The translations under genes were made by a program, and so were the position numbers. Positions 14,125-17,276 of a DNA stretch of 17,276 nt are shown here, piece after piece. The stretch covers positions 1-17,276 of the forward strand of contig JAFXMP010000090.1 in NCBI GenBank assembly GCA_017530275.1. Direction: 5' to 3'. The notes beneath the pieces were generated by a model. It made no database searches. It was not told the origin of the DNA and saw only the letters and a list, made by a program, of their open reading frames with translations. Numbering within the stretch: the stretch's first letter is position 1; every line of letters begins with the position of its first letter. The DNA comes from Clostridia bacterium. Lineage in GTDB: Bacteria; Bacillota_A; Clostridia; Christensenellales; Aristaeellaceae.

Positions 14125-15147
14125 ATGAAAGTTGTATGCTTTGGTGAAATCATGCTGCGGCTGAACCCGGAAGGGTATCTGCGTTTCCCCCAGGCTAACA
14201 AGTTTGAAGCCAGCTACGGCGGCGGCGAAGCCAACGTGACCGTGTCCCTTGCTAACTACGGCGACGCGGCGGCCTTCGTGTCCGCCGTTCCAGCCCATGA
14301 GATCGGCCAGAACGCCGTAAACGCCCTGCGGATGTACGGCGTGGATACCTCCCTGATGCTGCGCCAGGGGCCCCGTCTTGGTATTTACTTCTGCGAAAAA
14401 GGCGCTTCCCAGCGCGGCAGCAAGGTGGTGTACGACCGGGCCGGTTCCTCCATCGCCCTGAGCAAGCGCAGTGATTACGACTGGAACAAGATCTTTGAAG
14501 GGGCCACCTGGTTCCACTTTACCGGCATTACCCCCGCCCTGGGCGGCGAGCTGCCCGATATCTGCCTTAACGCCGTGAAAGCCGCCAAGGAAAAGGGCTT
14601 GACCGTTTCCTGCGACTTAAACTACCGTGGCAAGCTGTGGACCAGGGAAGCGGCGGGCGCCGTCATGGGCAGGCTGATGCCCTATGTGGACGTGTGCATC
14701 GCCAATGAGGAGGACGCCAAGGACGTGTTCGGCATCGCCGCAGAAAACACCGACATCAACTCCGGCAAACTGGACAAAGCGGGCTATGTGTCCGTGGCGA
14801 AGCAATTGGTTGACCGCTTCGGCTTCAAATATGTCGCCATCACTCTGCGCGGCTCCATCTCCGCCTCCGACAACAACTGGAGCGGCATGCTGTATGACGG
14901 CAAGGACGCTTTCTTCGCCAAGAATTACCTGATCCATATGGTGGACCGGGTGGGCGGCGGCGACAGCTTCGGCGGCGGCCTGATCCATGCCATGAACAAG
15001 TGGCCCGGCGGTCCCCAGGCCATCATCGAATTTGCCGTGGCGGCCTCCTGCCTAAAGCAGACCACGGAATTCGACTTCAACTTAGCCTCCGAAAAGGAAG
15101 TGCTGGCCCTGGCGGGCGGCAACGCATCCGGCCGCGTGCAGCGGTAA
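14125..15147 (+). CDS. kdgK: 2-keto-3-deoxygluconate kinase (PfkB family)
   Basis: This 340-residue cytoplasmic ribokinase-type sugar kinase is predicted to phosphorylate 2-keto-3-deoxygluconate to KDPG, the step that feeds uronates from pectin into the lower Entner-Doudoroff route. Visible are the N-terminal GEIMLRLNPEGYLRF, the YGGGEANVTVSLANYG substrate motif (31-46), YDRAGSSIAL (103-112) and the PfkB signature MVDRVGGGDSFGGG (272-285) with catalytic Asp280. The start ATG at 14125 has GGCGGTG about 9 nt upstream; a GTG at 14113 sits too close to that site. It lies 184 bp after the galactanase gene and probably belongs to the same functional set. A 2-keto-3-deoxy-type specificity is inferred from overall resemblance; a fructokinase role is less likely. 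Confidence 0.85.
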   Translation: MKVVCFGEIMLRLNPEGYLRFPQANKFEASYGGGEANVTVSLANYGDAAAFVSAVPAHEIGQNAVNALRMYGVDTSLMLRQGPRLGIYFCEKGASQRGSKVVYDRAGSSIALSKRSDYDWNKIFEGATWFHFTGITPALGGELPDICLNAVKAAKEKGLTVSCDLNYRGKLWTREAAGAVMGRLMPYVDVCIANEEDAKDVFGIAAENTDINSGKLDKAGYVSVAKQLVDRFGFKYVAITLRGSISASDNNWSGMLYDGKDAFFAKNYLIHMVDRVGGGDSFGGGLIHAMNKWPGGPQAIIEFAVAASCLKQTTEFDFNLASEKEVLALAGGNASGRVQR

Positions 15148-15159
15148 ATTCCGCCAGAA

Positions 15160-15234
15160 TATTTTCTGGGGGAAACCATTCTTTGGCGGCCAAAGAATGG
15201 TTTCCCCCCAAACCCCTTTCCAAGAAAACCATAA
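15160..15234. repeat. REP-like palindrome, long copy
   Basis: GGGGGAAACCATTCTTTGG (15168-15186) and its exact complement (15190-15208) form a 19-bp perfect stem with a 3-nt loop CGG, followed by CTTTCCAAGAAAACCATAA. Its outer parts match the repeat after the galactanase gene. It lies 20 nt after the kdgK stop and between convergent genes, so it can also act as a terminator. Confidence 0.8.
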
Positions 15235-15305
15235 GAAAAAAACAATAAGTATTTTACCGTTTGTATTTCTAAAAGCAATAGACCCAAGATTCGGGGCCTG
15301 TTTTT

Positions 15306-16652
15306 TTATTTTCGCTCGCTGCGTCTGTTTTTCCATTCCTCCAGCCATGCGAAAACCGCCACTGGTTCATAGCTCTTGCCCAGCTCCTGCACCAGATGCA
15401 CCGCGTCGTGCTCCGTACTGTAGCCCGCACTGGAAAACACTTCCACAGGCTGCAATCCAGGTTCCTTTTCCCTTAGCAGGCACAGCAGCTTTTCTTCCGC
15501 CCGTTCCATGGTGGCGTCGGCGGAATAGAAGTACAGGCTGCCGCTGCCGGGCAAACCGGCCTGGGCCCGTACGGCAGTCCGAAGCCGCCAGTGTGGCAGC
15601 GCATCGTGCAGCGAAACCAGAATACTGTCAATTTCAACTGTGGCGGCGATGACCTTGATGTATACGATTTCCTCTGGATCAAAGCTGTCGCCCGCCAGAT
15701 AATGGCGGTAGGGCGACCGCTTCATGCGCTCGTATACCAGATTTTCTCCCTTGCTCATCTTTCCCTGGTGGAAAATGCAGGTACGGTGATTGTGCACAGT
15801 ATAGATAAAATAACTGGCATGCTTTTCGTTCAGCCTTTCCATCAGCCAGGAGGAGGATGCGGGCGTCAGCGTTTCAATAGACAGATACTCGTTTTCCTGG
15901 GCGTTGTAGATCCCCGCCCCGTCCATCACGATCAGGGGCACGTTCACCTTTGCGCTGCCCAGCTGGGACAGCAGGAACGCCGGGGCATGTTCGGACATCA
16001 GGCAAATCTTCGCCCCATCGCTGTACAGGTAATTGAGCCTGAACAGCACGGCGGAATGCATCGGGGCCAATTGATCCGGTACGATATCCCGGGTGCGCAC
16101 GAAAAACAGCCGGTCCCGGCGCTTGACCCGCGGCCAGCGCAGCACATTCACCCCGATGGCCGCCGCCGTGCCCACCAATACGTCGATCATGCGGTGCAAG
16201 GCCTGCTGCAGCGGCGCATCGATTTCAGGATAGGCGATCACCACGCAGATGAAAACAATAGCGGCCTGGCCTGAGGTGTCCGGGCGGCGCATGACCACCG
16301 CGCTGTACAGCGAGATCAGCACGCCTAAACCCATCAGCGGATACAGCAGCAGCGGCGTCTTTCCCAGGGCGGGAAAGATCAAAAGCAGCAGCAAAAACAT
16401 CAGGCCCCAGAACGCGCCGTTCAGGCTGCCCACAAACCGGTCCCGGGCATAAACGGCGGTATCCTGCACGTAAGGCTGCATGCAGATGATGGCGGTGATG
16501 CACGCTTCCGCGGGCATTTCCCCGCCCCGATACCCACGCAGCCAGTAAAACATCAGGCAAATGAACACCGCCAAACTGGTTTTCATGATGCGCTGACCCA
16601 GCGGCGGGAAATACCAGTCAAATATATATCCTTTGCGCTTCTGTTCCCTCAT
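15306..16652 (-). CDS. FUSC-type membrane protein fused to a degenerate HAD-like domain
   Basis: The protein has 448 residues. The N-terminal part (about 20-175) has five or so membrane segments with the FUSC/aromatic-acid-exporter pattern (MKTSLAVFICLMF, EACITAIICMQPYVQDTAVYARDRFVGSLNGAFWG), and a second half ending HRMIDVLVGTAAAIGVNVL. The soluble part (about 180-448) resembles a Cof-type HAD phosphatase: LNYLYSDGAKICLMSEH, then PLIVMDGAGIYN (239-250) where family members have an NGA-x-IY motif. The DxDGT nucleophile motif expected near LFFVRTRDIV (182-191) is not there, so it is probably not a phosphatase. ATG is preceded by AGGGGA. It is convergent with kdgK and divergent from gdhA. Substrate unknown. 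Confidence 0.8.
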   Translation of the reverse strand: MREQKRKGYIFDWYFPPLGQRIMKTSLAVFICLMFYWLRGYRGGEMPAEACITAIICMQPYVQDTAVYARDRFVGSLNGAFWGLMFLLLLLIFPALGKTPLLLYPLMGLGVLISLYSAVVMRRPDTSGQAAIVFICVVIAYPEIDAPLQQALHRMIDVLVGTAAAIGVNVLRWPRVKRRDRLFFVRTRDIVPDQLAPMHSAVLFRLNYLYSDGAKICLMSEHAPAFLLSQLGSAKVNVPLIVMDGAGIYNAQENEYLSIETLTPASSSWLMERLNEKHASYFIYTVHNHRTCIFHQGKMSKGENLVYERMKRSPYRHYLAGDSFDPEEIVYIKVIAATVEIDSILVSLHDALPHWRLRTAVRAQAGLPGSGSLYFYSADATMERAEEKLLCLLREKEPGLQPVEVFSSAGYSTEHDAVHLVQELGKSYEPVAVFAWLEEWKNRRSERK

Positions 16653-16697
16653 AAAGCGTCTCCCCTATGTTTCCATGGAAATCTCTTTTTCAAAAAT

Positions 16698-16706
16698 ATT
16701 GTACCA
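16698..16706 (-). promoter_or_regulatory. Extended -10 promoter of the FUSC gene
   Basis: On the minus strand TGGTACAAT fits an extended -10 (TGnTATAAT-like), about 45 bp upstream of the FUSC start. No good -35 is seen. It faces away from the gdhA promoter. Confidence 0.45.
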
Positions 16707-16796
16707 TAAAATGCAGGGTTTTGCACCCACGTTAGAAAAAAAGAGAAAACGCGAGCAGCAGCATGCGTGCCATTCGCGCAAGCTGGACGGTAATAA

Positions 16797-17276
<480 letters not shown>

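Overview
The window looks like a chromosomal segment of a GC-rich, spore-forming member of the Clostridia, probably a gut or rumen lineage. The evidence is the spore-specific spoVAD/spoVAE genes, a clostridial-type uracil permease under a PyrR-like attenuator, a MoxR/DUF58 operon, a GH53 galactanase with KDG kinase, an NADP-type gdhA, and canonical TTGACA-17-TATAAT-like promoters. The genus cannot be fixed from the sequence alone.

Layout. (1) Positions 1-2752 appear to be the right-hand end of an integrated mobile element. They hold a STAS-domain protein, a small DUF6870-like protein and a large serine recombinase that runs up to the host junction. (2) Positions 2753-3516 are host sporulation genes: the last ~134 residues of SpoVAD, with no N-terminal part in view, followed by an intact spoVAE. 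Recombinase and spoVAD sequence meet within about 25 bp. spoVAD therefore appears to be interrupted by the element, a skin-like arrangement, or else to be a relic. (3) Positions 3660-8375 form one tightly packed minus-strand operon: moxR, a DUF58 protein, a membrane protein with a DUF4129-like tail, a lipoprotein ending in half of a substrate-binding-protein fold, and an ECF transporter S component. A dispersed inverted repeat lies on each side of this operon. (4) Positions 8551-11180 hold two minus-strand nucleotide-related genes, each with its own strong promoter and long leader. One is a secreted protein made only of the 5'-nucleotidase C-terminal domain, whose leader can fold into mutually exclusive structures. 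The other is uraA, whose leader has a PyrR-binding-loop-like hairpin and an attenuator terminator. (5) Positions 11253-11906 are a pentapeptide-repeat protein, divergent from (6) a plus-strand carbohydrate pair: a secreted GH53 endo-galactanase and KDG kinase. A REP-like palindromic repeat follows each of these two genes. (7) Positions 15306-16652 encode, on the minus strand, a FUSC-type membrane protein fused to a degenerate HAD-like domain. (8) The window ends inside gdhA, which has its own promoter.

How the genes relate. GH53 and KdgK suggest use of pectin: galactan side chains, and uronates through 2-keto-3-deoxygluconate. UraA and the 5'-nucleotidase-C protein suggest nucleobase/nucleoside salvage controlled at the RNA level. 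The MoxR operon resembles the MoxR-DUF58-transglutaminase envelope operons but shows no transglutaminase. The most unusual point is the serine-recombinase element ending inside spoVAD, a gene needed for dipicolinate uptake into the forespore.
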